A DNA stretch of 64,000 nucleotides from Peptoniphilus catoniae (GTDB lineage Bacteria > Bacillota > Clostridia > Tissierellales > Peptoniphilaceae), in contig NZ_LR588414.1 in assembly GCF_901447155.2 (NCBI RefSeq), positions 329,363 through 393,362 of the forward strand, in the 5' to 3' direction. The notes below the pieces were generated by a model, which was not told where the DNA came from, did not search any database, and saw only the letters and a list, made by a program, of their open reading frames with translations. The number at the start of each line of letters is the position of its first letter. Position 1 is the stretch's first letter. Shown piece after piece: positions 24,465 through 32,860 of the stretch. A program made the position numbers and the translations under genes.

Positions 24465-25802
24465 ATGAGTACAAATAATCTTACTTTTAAGGTTGGCGGA
24501 GTTCATATGGACGAACATAAAGAACTGACTGAAAAGTTGCCCATAGAGATTATGCCTGAACCGAAAACAGCATACATACCCGTGAGTCAACACATAGGAG
24601 CTCCAGCTACTCCAATAGTTGCTAAAGGGGACAAGGTAAAGATTGGGCAAATGATTGCCAATTCAGAGGCCTTTATTTCGTGTTCGGTACATTCATCTAT
24701 ATCGGGTACAGTTACTTCTATAGAGAAAATGTACACTGCCGATGGAAGATATTGCGATTGCATCGTAATAGAAAATGACGGTTTATGTGAAAAGACCGAG
24801 AGTGATCCTTTACTGAATTATGAGGATCTTCCTATTGATGATGTAGTAAAATTTATTAAGAACAAAGGGATAGTGGGCATGGGAGGAGCAGGATTCCCCT
24901 TACATGCAAAGCTGAAAAGCACAAATCTAGTTCTTGATGAGTGTATTATTAACGGGGCGGAATGTGAGCCTTATTTAACCTGTGACCATAGAATTATGTT
25001 GGAGCAGACTGATAAAATTTTGGAAGGATTAAATATCTTTTCAAAGTTCTATAACAAGGATGTTTCCTATATGGCTATAGAGGAAAATAAACCGGATGCT
25101 ATAAAGCTAATGGAAGAAAGAATTGGACAAACTAACGCTTGGAAGCATTTGAAAGTAGTAAGCTGTATTACTAAGTATCCTCAAGGGGATTCAAAAAGAC
25201 TTTCAGAGGCTGTTGTAAACAGAATAGTACCACAAAATAAGGTTACAAATGATGTAGGAGTTTTTCTTACGAATGTAGGTACCACTCTTGCTTTTTATGA
25301 AGCAATGGTTGAAGGAAAACCTTCTTACGAAAGAGTTATTACAGTTAGTGGTAAAGGAATAAAGCATCCTAAAAATATTTTGGTAAAAATAGGAACACCG
25401 GTAAAAGATATAATTGAATTTTGCGGTGGAGTTACAGAAGATTACAAGGATATTGTTTGTGGCGGACCTATGACAGGTAAATCAGTCTTTGATTTAAAAT
25501 CTCCTGTTACTAAAACCACATCAGGTTTACTTGCCTTAACTGAAAATGAAATCAATCACGGGGAAGAAAGTCCTTGTATAAGATGCTCAAGATGCGTTGA
25601 TCACTGTCCGGCAAACATAAGACCTACTGAAATTAATGCCGCAATTTTAAAGAATGACGTTGATTATTGTAGTCAGCTTCATGCTGATCAATGTATGGAA
25701 TGTGGTATATGCTCTTTTGTTTGCCCGGCAAAGAGAAATCTATCAGCATCAATAAAGCTTGCAAAACGTGAAATAAGATTAAAATCAATGGCTAAGAAGT
25801 AA
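24465..25802 (+). CDS. rnfC: Rnf complex subunit C (NADH/flavin and 4Fe-4S subunit)
   Basis: Peripheral subunit of the ferredoxin:NAD+ oxidoreductase (Rnf), which couples electron flow from reduced ferredoxin to NAD+ with Na+ or H+ export. 445 residues. It has the G-G-V-H start, the G-M-G-G-A-G-F-P nucleotide/FMN-binding motif, I-I-N-G-A-E-C-E-P-Y, and two C-terminal 4Fe-4S motifs C-I-R-C-S-R-C-V-D-H-C (near 370) and C-M-E-C-G-I-C-S-F-V-C (near 409). ATG at 24465 is 7 bases after GAGG; the upstream GTG at 24459 overlaps the ribosome-binding site and was rejected. First gene of rnfCDGEAB, so all subunits are co-transcribed. Confidence 0.95.
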   Translation: MSTNNLTFKVGGVHMDEHKELTEKLPIEIMPEPKTAYIPVSQHIGAPATPIVAKGDKVKIGQMIANSEAFISCSVHSSISGTVTSIEKMYTADGRYCDCIVIENDGLCEKTESDPLLNYEDLPIDDVVKFIKNKGIVGMGGAGFPLHAKLKSTNLVLDECIINGAECEPYLTCDHRIMLEQTDKILEGLNIFSKFYNKDVSYMAIEENKPDAIKLMEERIGQTNAWKHLKVVSCITKYPQGDSKRLSEAVVNRIVPQNKVTNDVGVFLTNVGTTLAFYEAMVEGKPSYERVITVSGKGIKHPKNILVKIGTPVKDIIEFCGGVTEDYKDIVCGGPMTGKSVFDLKSPVTKTTSGLLALTENEINHGEESPCIRCSRCVDHCPANIRPTEINAAILKNDVDYCSQLHADQCMECGICSFVCPAKRNLSASIKLAKREIRLKSMAKK

Positions 25803-25814
25803 GGAGTAATGAAT

Positions 25815-26801
25815 ATGGAAAAAAATACTAATACTGAGCAAAAAAATATGATGCCCAGAGATGAGTTCTTTGTATCATTAGCTCCCCACATCAGGACTGA
25901 TGACACTGTAAGTAAGATTATGCTTGATGTAATTATAGCAATGGTTCCTGCTTTACTTGGTTCGGTATACTTTTTCGGACTTAATGCAATTAAACTGTTG
26001 GCTGTTTGCGTAATTTTTTGCCTTGGATCAGAATATGCTTTTCAAAAGCTTACTAAGAGAGAGGTTAGAATTAATGACTTGTCAGCAGTGGTAACAGGAA
26101 TACTTTTAGCTTTTAACTTACCGGCTACCATGCCACTTTGGATGGCGGCTTTCGGTTCAATTTTTGCCATGGTAATAATAAAAGGTTGTTTTGGAGGAAT
26201 AGGATCAAACTTTATGAATCCCGCTCTTGGAGCAAGACTTGTTTTAATGGGTTCATGGGGAAAAGAAATGACAAATTATGTAGCTCCTACTGGTTTTGGA
26301 CCTGTAGATGCACTAAGTGGTCCAACACCTCTTTCTCTTATAAAGGCAGGAAATTTTGCTGATCTTCCTGAATTAAAGGATATGATTATAGGAAATATTC
26401 CGGGAGTTATTGGAGAAACTTCAGCTATACTTATTTTAATAGGAGCCATTTATTTAATTTATAGAAAGGTAATAAGACCTGATGTGCCTGTAATATATAT
26501 ATTAACTACAGCTGTCTTTCTAGCTATTTTGGGAATACCTGTAAATATTCTACCTTATGAATTATTTGGAGGAGGTCTTTTCCTAGGAGCTGTATTTATG
26601 GCTACAGATTATTCATCAACACCTATTAACCGCAAGGGTAAAATTATATTTGCTTTAGGATGCGGTATTATAACTGCAATTATAAGAACTAAAGGATCAA
26701 TGGCAGAGGGTGTATCTTATGCAATATGCTTAATGAATGTTGTTACACCTCTTATTGATAGACTTACTAAAACTGAAGCATACGGGGAGGCGACAAAATG
26801 A
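25815..26801 (+). CDS. rnfD: Rnf complex subunit D (integral membrane, covalent FMN)
   Basis: Membrane subunit of Rnf with about ten spans. The S-G-P-T-P-L-S-L motif carries the Thr (Thr171) that should bind FMN covalently through phosphate; most homologues read S-G-A-T. Further family marks are F-M-N-P-A-L-G-A-R and A-T-D-Y-S-S-T-P. ATG at 25815 lies 8 bases after GGAG; the ATG at 25809 is only 2 bases away and is less likely. The stop overlaps the rnfG start by 4 bases, showing translational coupling. 328 residues, normal length. Confidence 0.94.
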   Translation: MEKNTNTEQKNMMPRDEFFVSLAPHIRTDDTVSKIMLDVIIAMVPALLGSVYFFGLNAIKLLAVCVIFCLGSEYAFQKLTKREVRINDLSAVVTGILLAFNLPATMPLWMAAFGSIFAMVIIKGCFGGIGSNFMNPALGARLVLMGSWGKEMTNYVAPTGFGPVDALSGPTPLSLIKAGNFADLPELKDMIIGNIPGVIGETSAILILIGAIYLIYRKVIRPDVPVIYILTTAVFLAILGIPVNILPYELFGGGLFLGAVFMATDYSSTPINRKGKIIFALGCGIITAIIRTKGSMAEGVSYAICLMNVVTPLIDRLTKTEAYGEATK

Positions 26802-27385
26802 AAGAACCTTTAAAATTCGGAATTATTTTATTTGCATTTTGTGCCATATCAGCGGGAATACTTGCTTTGGTAAACAGCTTCACAGCACCTGTTATTGCCG
26901 AGGCTGAATATAAAGCAACTATGGAATCTTATCAAGCAATTTTTGGAGAAGCTGCTGATAATTTTGAAGAATATGACGAAGCTAAGCTTAATAAGCTTAA
27001 GGAAGCCTATCCAACTATTAATGAAGTATTTTTGGCAAAAAAGGGAGATGACCTTGTAGGTTACGGTATTAAGTATACCGCCAAGGGATTTGGAGGCTCC
27101 ATGACCAATGCAATAGGAATTAGAATTGCAGATGATAAAATTGCAGGATTTAGAAATATAGTCAACCAGGAAACTAAAAACTTCGGTAGCGTTATAGTGG
27201 AAGAGGATTATTATTCTTCTTTCCCTGAAAAGTCAGCTACAGGAGAACTTAATATTTCTAAGGAGCCTGCAGGAGAAAATGAAATTAAATGGATTAGTGG
27301 TGCTACAGTAACATCAAAAGGTGTGCTTCAGGGAACAGATGTGGTAATTGAAGCTTACAACAATATGCTAAAAGAAGGAAAGTAG
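26798..27385 (+). CDS. rnfG: Rnf complex subunit G (FMN-binding)
   Basis: 195 residues: one N-terminal membrane span (about 7-28), then an extracytoplasmic FMN-binding domain. The S-G-A-T-V-T-S motif near the C-terminus contains the Thr (Thr172) to which FMN is attached by ApbE-type flavin transfer. K-G-F-G-G-S-M-T-N-A-I-G is the conserved central segment. ATG overlaps the rnfD stop (ATGA). It passes electrons across the membrane between flavins. No apbE is visible in the window, so the flavin transferase must be elsewhere. Confidence 0.94.
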   Translation: MKEPLKFGIILFAFCAISAGILALVNSFTAPVIAEAEYKATMESYQAIFGEAADNFEEYDEAKLNKLKEAYPTINEVFLAKKGDDLVGYGIKYTAKGFGGSMTNAIGIRIADDKIAGFRNIVNQETKNFGSVIVEEDYYSSFPEKSATGELNISKEPAGENEIKWISGATVTSKGVLQGTDVVIEAYNNMLKEGK

Positions 27386-27394
27386 GGTGATATT

Positions 27395-27991
27395 ATGAAA
27401 ACAAAATCAGTATTTTTAAATGCTTTAACTAAAAACAATCCGGTTTTCATGCAACTTATAGGACTGTGTTCTGTTCTTGCTATTACTAATGCAGTTTCAA
27501 GTTCAATAGCCATGGGTATTGCTGTAACTTTCGTTCTTATAATGAGCAACTCAGTAGTTTCACTACTTAGAAAAATTATACCTGATAAAATCAGAATACC
27601 TTGCTTTATAGTAGTAATTGCATCCTTTGTAACTTTGGTTCAAATGTTACTTCAAGCTTATTCTCAACCTATTTACAATGCTCTTGGTATATTCCTACCT
27701 CTTATAGTTGTAAACTGTTGTATTTTAGGAGAAGCGGAAGGATTTGCTTACAAGAACTCTTTATTGCCTTCAATACTTGACGGACTTGGAACAGGAATGG
27801 GATATATGATGGCAGTAATGAGCATGGGTATTATTAGAGAGTTTTTCGGATATGGAACTTTACTAGGAAAACAAATTTTACCTGAATCATTTCCTGGAAT
27901 AGGAATTTTAGGAATGCCTGCAGGTGCATTTATACTTTTAGGATTTCTAATTGCAGGATTTAGAAAAATTTTAAACGGGAAGGGTGAATGA
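27395..27991 (+). CDS. rnfE: Rnf complex subunit E (integral membrane)
   Basis: 198 residues with six membrane spans. The conserved N-P-V-F-M-Q-L-I-G-L-C-S start region and the V-V-N-C-C-I-L-G-E-A-E-G-F motif with a membrane-embedded Cys are typical. RnfE pairs with RnfA around a [2Fe-2S] cluster within the membrane. ATG behind GGGTGATATT, 9 bases after rnfG. The 3' end overlaps rnfA by four bases. Confidence 0.94.
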   Translation: MKTKSVFLNALTKNNPVFMQLIGLCSVLAITNAVSSSIAMGIAVTFVLIMSNSVVSLLRKIIPDKIRIPCFIVVIASFVTLVQMLLQAYSQPIYNALGIFLPLIVVNCCILGEAEGFAYKNSLLPSILDGLGTGMGYMMAVMSMGIIREFFGYGTLLGKQILPESFPGIGILGMPAGAFILLGFLIAGFRKILNGKGE

Positions 27992-28572
27992 TTTTTATGG
28001 GAAAAATATTTACTATATTAATATCTACAATTTTAGTTAACAATTATGTATTTGCTCAGTTTTTGGGAATCTGTCCCTTCTTAGGTGTTTCATCAAAGGT
28101 GGAAACATCTACAGGTATGGGAGTTGCCGTAACCTTTGTAGTAGTTTTATCATCAGCTATTACCTGGTGCATTCAATATGGAATACTTGACAAATTAGGA
28201 CTTGGATATTTACAAACAATAGTTTTTATACTTGTAATAGCATCACTTGTTCAATTTGTTGAAATAGTTATTAAAAAAATGTCCCCTTCACTATATACAG
28301 CTATGGGAGTTTATCTTCCTCTTATAACTACAAACTGTGTTGTGCTTGGGGTAGCTGTACTTAATATTCAAGAAAATTACAATCTTATAGAAACTATTTT
28401 CAGTGGATTTGGAGCTTCAGTTGGATTTTCAATGGCACTGATTCTTATGGCGTCATTAAGAGAGAGACTTGACTATGCAGAAGTTCCTGAAGCTTTAAAG
28501 GGAGTGCCTATAGCACTAATAAGTGCAGGTCTTATGGCACTTGCCTTCTCAGGTTTCAAAGGTTTAATATAG
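27988..28572 (+). CDS. rnfA: Rnf complex subunit A (integral membrane)
   Basis: 194 residues, six membrane spans, a homologue of RnfE. Conserved V-N-N-Y-V-F-A-Q-F-L-G-I-C-P-F-L-G-V-S and T-T-N-C-V-V-L-G-V-A segments carry the intramembrane Cys residues. ATG at 27988 overlaps the rnfE stop (ATGA); a second in-frame ATG at 27997 would give the shorter form typical of many homologues (MGKIF...), so the exact start is open. Part of the ion-translocating core of Rnf. Confidence 0.93.
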   Translation: MIFMGKIFTILISTILVNNYVFAQFLGICPFLGVSSKVETSTGMGVAVTFVVVLSSAITWCIQYGILDKLGLGYLQTIVFILVIASLVQFVEIVIKKMSPSLYTAMGVYLPLITTNCVVLGVAVLNIQENYNLIETIFSGFGASVGFSMALILMASLRERLDYAEVPEALKGVPIALISAGLMALAFSGFKGLI

Positions 28573-28581
28573 GAGGCTGTT

Positions 28582-29499
28582 ATGGAACTAAATCAAATTA
28601 TATATCCGGCATTAATCCTTGCTGTAATAGGAGGAGCTTTTGGAGCACTTCTTTCATTTGCATCAAAGGTTTTTGAAGTTAAGGTTGATGAAAGGGTAGT
28701 AAAGGTTAGGCAAGCTCTTCCGGGAGCCAATTGCGGCGCATGTGGTTACCCTGGATGCGATGGACTTGCAGCTGCAATTGCAAGTGGCAAAGCTCCTGTT
28801 AATTCCTGCTCCATAGGGGGAAAGGTTGTTGCAGATAATATAGCAAATTTGCTTGGAGTAAATGCAGCAGACGTAGTAAGACAAACAGCCTGTGTTTTGT
28901 GTCAGGGAACTTGTGAAAAGGCAAAGAACAAGTACGTATATGAAGGTCTTCAAGATTGCAGACTTATCTCCGATTTTCAAAGAGGATCAAAAGCTTGTGG
29001 AGCGGGCTGTGTAGGAGGCGGATCCTGTGTAAGTGTTTGCGAATACGATGCAATTCATATAAAGGACGGTATAGCTGTAGTCGATAAAGAAAAATGCGTG
29101 TCATGTAAAAAGTGTATAAGTATTTGTCCGAAGTCAATAATCTCTCTAGTGCCTTATGATTCAAAAACAGTAGTAAAATGTTCATCTAAGGACTTAGGCA
29201 AAGAGGTTAGGGTAAACTGTTCAATAGGATGTATATCTTGTGGTCTTTGCGAAAAGAATTGTCCTAAGGATGCTATTCATGTAAGTGAAAATTTGGCTTC
29301 AATAGATTATGACAAGTGTATTAATTGCGGTATTTGTGTATCTAAATGTCCAACAGGTGCTATATACTGCGAATACCCTGAAAAGGTTGAAAAAATAAAA
29401 GAAAGGGCAAAAGCTCTCGCAGAAAAGAAAAAGCAGGAGAAACTTGCAGAGCTTAAAGCCAAGGAAGCTGAACTTGTAAATAATAAAAATTCAGACTGA
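28582..29499 (+). CDS. rnfB: Rnf complex subunit B (multi-Fe-S ferredoxin-oxidising subunit)
   Basis: 305 residues. An N-terminal membrane anchor (about 7-27) is followed by the C-G-A-C-G-Y-P-G-C cluster motif, then C-V-L-C-Q-G-T-C and several 4Fe-4S ferredoxin motifs (C-V-S-C-K-K-C-I-S-I-C; C-I-S-C-G-L-C-E-K-N-C; C-I-N-C-G-I-C-V-S-K-C). It takes electrons from reduced ferredoxin. The C-terminus is a lysine/glutamate-rich helix. AGGAGG precedes ATG. Last gene of rnf, followed by a terminator. The number of clusters is at the high end, as usual for clostridial RnfB. Confidence 0.95.
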   Translation: MELNQIIYPALILAVIGGAFGALLSFASKVFEVKVDERVVKVRQALPGANCGACGYPGCDGLAAAIASGKAPVNSCSIGGKVVADNIANLLGVNAADVVRQTACVLCQGTCEKAKNKYVYEGLQDCRLISDFQRGSKACGAGCVGGGSCVSVCEYDAIHIKDGIAVVDKEKCVSCKKCISICPKSIISLVPYDSKTVVKCSSKDLGKEVRVNCSIGCISCGLCEKNCPKDAIHVSENLASIDYDKCINCGICVSKCPTGAIYCEYPEKVEKIKERAKALAEKKKQEKLAELKAKEAELVNNKNSD

Positions 29500-29503
29500 T
29501 TCT

Positions 29504-29543
29504 AAAGGACTTCTTCATTTAATTGAAGAGGTCCTTATTTTAA
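29504..29543 (+). terminator. Intrinsic terminator of the rnf operon
   Basis: AAGGACTTCTTCA pairs with TGAAGAGGTCCTT (one mismatch), followed by ATTTTAAT. It starts 5 bases after the rnfB stop. Confidence 0.82.
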
Positions 29544-29586
29544 TGTTAGATCTTGATACTAATCGCCTTTAATAAAGTAGACTTTC

Positions 29587-29595
29587 TGATATAAT
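29587..29595 (+). promoter_or_regulatory. Extended -10 promoter upstream of the NusG-domain gene
   Basis: TGATATAAT is an extended -10. Transcription would start about 29602, only about 10 bases before the ATG at 29612, leaving a very short leader that just covers the GAGGG site. No -35 is recognisable. Confidence 0.4.
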
Positions 29596-29611
29596 TTACT
29601 TGAGGGATGTT

Positions 29612-29983
29612 ATGAAAAAGGGAGATTACATAGTTATTATAATTATACTTATAGCTTCTTTTGCCATGATTATTAAAAATGAAAGGGTCTTAACCCAAGA
29701 TAATAAAGCTTTGCTAATAAACATTGACGGGAAAGAAGAAAAAAAGTATTCAATTGAAGAAAATATAGGTAGAGAAATAGAAATTAACAATGAATATGGT
29801 AAAAATATAATTAAAATTACAAAAGATGGTGCTCTTATGACTTATTCCGACTGCAAGGATCAGGTTTGTGTTCATGCAAGGGAAATAAAAAACAAGGGCG
29901 ATTCCATAATATGTTTACCTCACAGACTTGAAATAACTATTGATTCAAATAAGGATAAAGAAATAGATGCGGTGGTAAAATGA
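29612..29983 (+). CDS. NusG domain II-containing membrane-anchored protein
   Basis: About 123 residues. One N-terminal membrane span (about 7-24), then an extracytoplasmic NusG-II-like beta domain. A C-x-x-x-x-C ... C-L-P-H-R-L pattern (Y-S-D-C-K-D-Q-V-C-V, then I-I-C-L-P-H-R-L-E) is the family signature. In clostridia this gene commonly lies downstream of rnf and directly before the Gx-transporter gene, as here. ATG at 29612 is 5 bases after GAGGG; the TTG at 29600 overlaps the ribosome-binding site. Function unknown; the conserved Cys residues suggest redox or metal chemistry at the outer membrane face. Confidence 0.85.
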   Translation: MKKGDYIVIIIILIASFAMIIKNERVLTQDNKALLINIDGKEEKKYSIEENIGREIEINNEYGKNIIKITKDGALMTYSDCKDQVCVHAREIKNKGDSIICLPHRLEITIDSNKDKEIDAVVK

Positions 29984-30489
29984 ATACAAAAAAAATGACT
30001 TTCTTATCTTTACTTGTGGCGGGAGGTCTCGCTTTAGGCTTACTTGAGTTATATATTCCAATGCCTTTTTCAATACCTGGAGCAAAAGCAGGACTTTCAA
30101 ATGCAGTTGTGCTTATTACTATAATTTTCTTCGGATACACTGAAGGTCTTACGGTAGCTCTATTAAAAACAGTGCTTTTGATGCTTTTAACCGGATCTGT
30201 TTCTTCTTTTATGTTTTCCTTTGCCGGAGCTATTCTTAGTAGCCTTGCAATGATATTAAGCCATAAATATTTAAATAAATATTTATCAACTATAGGAATA
30301 AGTATTATAGGCTCCACATTTCACAATATAGGTCAAGTAACGGTTGCGGCAATTGTATTAAACAGTACAAATATATTTTCTTATTTACCTTTTTTGATGA
30401 TATTTGGAATTATAACAGGTTATTTTGTCGGACTTGTAGCAAATATGGCATTGGAAAATTTAAAAAAAACTTTTAAGGAGCAATTATGA
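29980..30489 (+). CDS. Gx transporter family protein (heptaprenyl diphosphate synthase component I type)
   Basis: 169 residues, about five membrane spans, with the G-A-K-A-G-L-S-N-A-V-V-L motif typical of pfam07456. These were named for a subunit of heptaprenyl diphosphate synthase but resemble ECF-type S components, so a small-molecule uptake role is equally likely. ATG overlaps the NusG-II stop (ATGA), and the stop overlaps maf. The conserved rnf/NusG-II/Gx neighbourhood hints at a shared membrane process. The substrate is unknown. Confidence 0.85.
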   Translation: MNTKKMTFLSLLVAGGLALGLLELYIPMPFSIPGAKAGLSNAVVLITIIFFGYTEGLTVALLKTVLLMLLTGSVSSFMFSFAGAILSSLAMILSHKYLNKYLSTIGISIIGSTFHNIGQVTVAAIVLNSTNIFSYLPFLMIFGIITGYFVGLVANMALENLKKTFKEQL

Positions 30490-31073
30490 TACTTGCATCT
30501 AAATCAGAAAGAAGATTTGAAATTTTATCTAAGTATACAGATTTTAAAGTAATAACTAAAGATGTAGAAGAAAACAATAAGGACTATTTAAATGCCAGAC
30601 AACTTGCCATGGGACTATCTTTTGAAAAGGGTATAGCAGTTGCAAAGGAACATGAAAGTGAGCTTGTTTTGTCGGCGGATACTGTAGTGGAAATAGACGG
30701 AGAAATTTTTGGAAAGCCTACTAATGAAGCTGATGCCTATAGAATGATAAATAGACTTTCAGCTTCTGGTCATAGGGTAATAACAGCTTATTCAATATTT
30801 AGGCTAGATGATAATATAAAGTATACAAATTATGAAGAATCTTCAGTTTATTTCAAAGATTTATCAGAAGATGACATTAAAGCTTATATAGATACGAAGG
30901 AATACATTGGAAAAGCCGGTGCTTATGCTATACAGGGCTATGGATCTCTACTTGTAGAAAGAATAGAAGGGGATTTTTATAATATTGTAGGTCTGCCTAT
31001 TTCTAAAATAGCAAGCGACTTACAAAGGCTTTTAAATATTTCCTTATTAAGGTGTAGTCATGGAAGCAGATAA
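30486..31073 (+). CDS. maf: Maf family nucleoside-triphosphate pyrophosphatase
   Basis: 195 residues. Hydrolyses non-canonical or modified nucleotides (dTTP/UTP-type Maf) to monophosphates, a house-cleaning role linked to cell division. Motifs: L-A-S-K-S-E-R-R at the N-terminus (substrate loop), S-A-D-T-V-V near 60 with the catalytic Asp, F-G-K-P, and Y-I-G-K-A-G-A-Y-A-I-Q-G. The N-terminus lacks the usual several residues before I-L-A-S, which is normal for short Maf forms. ATGA overlap with the Gx gene. The C-terminal end overlaps radC by 14 bases. Confidence 0.92.
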   Translation: MILASKSERRFEILSKYTDFKVITKDVEENNKDYLNARQLAMGLSFEKGIAVAKEHESELVLSADTVVEIDGEIFGKPTNEADAYRMINRLSASGHRVITAYSIFRLDDNIKYTNYEESSVYFKDLSEDDIKAYIDTKEYIGKAGAYAIQGYGSLLVERIEGDFYNIVGLPISKIASDLQRLLNISLLRCSHGSR

Positions 31074-31782
31074 AAAAGATGAAATTAAAAAATTTACTAT
31101 AAGAGAAATGGCAGCAGAAGACAGGCCACAAGAGAGACTTTTAGCAAAAGGGCCGGAGTCTTTAACTAATGCGGAGCTTATAGCCTTAATAATAAGGACG
31201 GGGACTAAAACAAAAACCTCTGTAGAATTGGCACAAGAGATTTTAAACGGATTTCCTGAATATTCAAGTCTAGGTATCTCAGCTCTTAAAAAGAAATCAA
31301 TTAATGATTTTATGAAAATTAAGGGAGTAGGTATAGGCAAGGCTTCCATGCTTATTGCCTCAATAACCTTAGCATCAAGGATGGCTTCTGAAAGTATGTT
31401 TAATAAAAAGAGAATTCTTTCTCCAAAAGATATTTTAGATATTGTAATGGAGGATATGAAAAATCTTTCTACTGAGGAGTTTAGAATAGTAATTTTAAAT
31501 ACAAAAAAAGAAATTATTACTATAAGGACTATATCTTCAGGGACTCTAGATACAACTATAGTCCACCCAAGGGAAGTTTTTAAAGCGGCAATAGACTTTA
31601 GAGCACATACTATACTTCTTTTGCACAATCATCCTTCAGGAGATTCTTCGCCGTCTAATCAAGACATATCATTAACAGATAGACTTGTGAAGGCGGGAAA
31701 TATATTGGGTATAGAGGTAGTTGATCATATTATTATAGGAAATGGAAACTATTACAGCTTTAAGGAACAAGGAATTATATGA
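31060..31782 (+). CDS. radC: RadC family JAMM/MPN+ domain protein
   Basis: 240 residues. The N-terminus has the UPF0758 R-P-Q-E-R-L-L-A-K-G motif and a helix-hairpin-helix (I-K-G-V-G-I-G-K-A). The C-terminal JAMM metalloprotease-like motif H-N-H-P-S-G-D (about 188-194) with downstream D is intact. The historic DNA-repair role is doubtful; the biochemical function is unknown. The start overlaps maf, a conserved pairing in Firmicutes (maf-radC-mreB), but mreBCD does not follow here: an RNase E/G gene does. The stop overlaps that gene by 4 bases. Confidence 0.93.
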   Translation: MEADKKDEIKKFTIREMAAEDRPQERLLAKGPESLTNAELIALIIRTGTKTKTSVELAQEILNGFPEYSSLGISALKKKSINDFMKIKGVGIGKASMLIASITLASRMASESMFNKKRILSPKDILDIVMEDMKNLSTEEFRIVILNTKKEIITIRTISSGTLDTTIVHPREVFKAAIDFRAHTILLLHNHPSGDSSPSNQDISLTDRLVKAGNILGIEVVDHIIIGNGNYYSFKEQGII

Positions 31783-32852
31783 ATCGTATTTATATTGATA
31801 AAACTCTAGACCTAGCCTTGCACTATAAAGATAGAATAATAGGGATTAAGGATCTTGAAGAATCTGAGCTTAAATCTATTTATAGAGCAAGAGTAGAAAA
31901 AATAATTAAGAATCAAAATATAGGATTTCTTAAAACACCAAGAGGAACAGGAATTATTAAACTGTATAAAGAAGAATTAATAAATGAGGGAGACAATCTT
32001 TTAGTTCAAGTAAAAAAATTACCTGAAGGGGATAAGTACCCTATTCTTTCAAGAGAGATTTCCTTAGAAGGCAAATATTTAATTTACTTTCCACGAGAAA
32101 GTTTCGTAAAGCTTTCTTCTAAAATTATAGGAAAAGATAAAAAATGGATTTATGATCTTGTTAAAGAAAAGGACATGAAGGGACTTCTTATAAGATCTTC
32201 TTTAACTTATGAGAGAAAAGAAGAATTCCTTAAAGAATATGAAAATTTAAAAAAATTAGGAGAAAATATTTTACTTGAGGAAAATCTACTTCCGGTACCT
32301 AAACTTATTTATGATTTTAATGAATTAGATGGCTTTTTTAATAATAGGGATTTTGAAGATATAATCACAAATAATAAAGATATATACAAAAAATACAAAA
32401 ATACATATAAGATAAGCTTAGATGAAGGGTTTAGAATAATTTATGAAGATAAACTCATTAGAGACTACAAGAATCTTTTTGAAAAAAAAGTGGACCTTTT
32501 ATGCGGAGGCAATATTCTAATAGAAAAGACAGAGGCTTTAACTGCCATAGATGTAAATTCTGCAAACTTCAGTCAAGGCTTAAACAAGGAAGAATTTATA
32601 TACAAGGTAAATGAGTCTGCAGCCATAGAAATTGCAAGGCAGGTAATCCTTAGAAATATATCGGGAATAATTTTAATAGATTTTATAAATATGAATAATA
32701 AGCAGTATAGAGACAATATTCTAAAAATTTTAGAAAGAGAGCTTAATAAAGATTACTCAAAGAGTAAAATACATGGCTATACTAAGCTTGGATTAGTTGA
32801 GATTTCAAGAAAAAATTTCGGAAAGGAACTTATAAATAAAATCGGCGAGTAG
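31779..32852 (+). CDS. RNase E/G family endoribonuclease, compact form
   Basis: 357 residues, much shorter than the about 480-500 of RNase G. The DNase I-like catalytic core is clear: G-G-N-I-L-I-E-K-T-E-A-L (about 243), the first metal Asp in A-I-D-V-N-S (about 258) and the second in I-D-F-I-N-M (about 301). The N-terminal S1 region is reduced (T-P-R-G-T-G near 50). The Zn-link C-x-x-C and everything beyond are missing; it ends soon after the core, so the usual Zn-mediated dimer of dimers cannot form. ATGA overlap with radC. It should cleave single-stranded RNA 5' ends. The pilin-like cluster follows 8 bases later. Confidence 0.85.
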   Translation: MNRIYIDKTLDLALHYKDRIIGIKDLEESELKSIYRARVEKIIKNQNIGFLKTPRGTGIIKLYKEELINEGDNLLVQVKKLPEGDKYPILSREISLEGKYLIYFPRESFVKLSSKIIGKDKKWIYDLVKEKDMKGLLIRSSLTYERKEEFLKEYENLKKLGENILLEENLLPVPKLIYDFNELDGFFNNRDFEDIITNNKDIYKKYKNTYKISLDEGFRIIYEDKLIRDYKNLFEKKVDLLCGGNILIEKTEALTAIDVNSANFSQGLNKEEFIYKVNESAAIEIARQVILRNISGIILIDFINMNNKQYRDNILKILERELNKDYSKSKIHGYTKLGLVEISRKNFGKELINKIGE

Positions 32853-32860
32853 GTGATAAG

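Noticed and set aside
28663-29185. Minus-strand open frames inside rnfB
   Set aside because: They are shadows of the Cys-rich Fe-S motifs of rnfB; no family resemblance.
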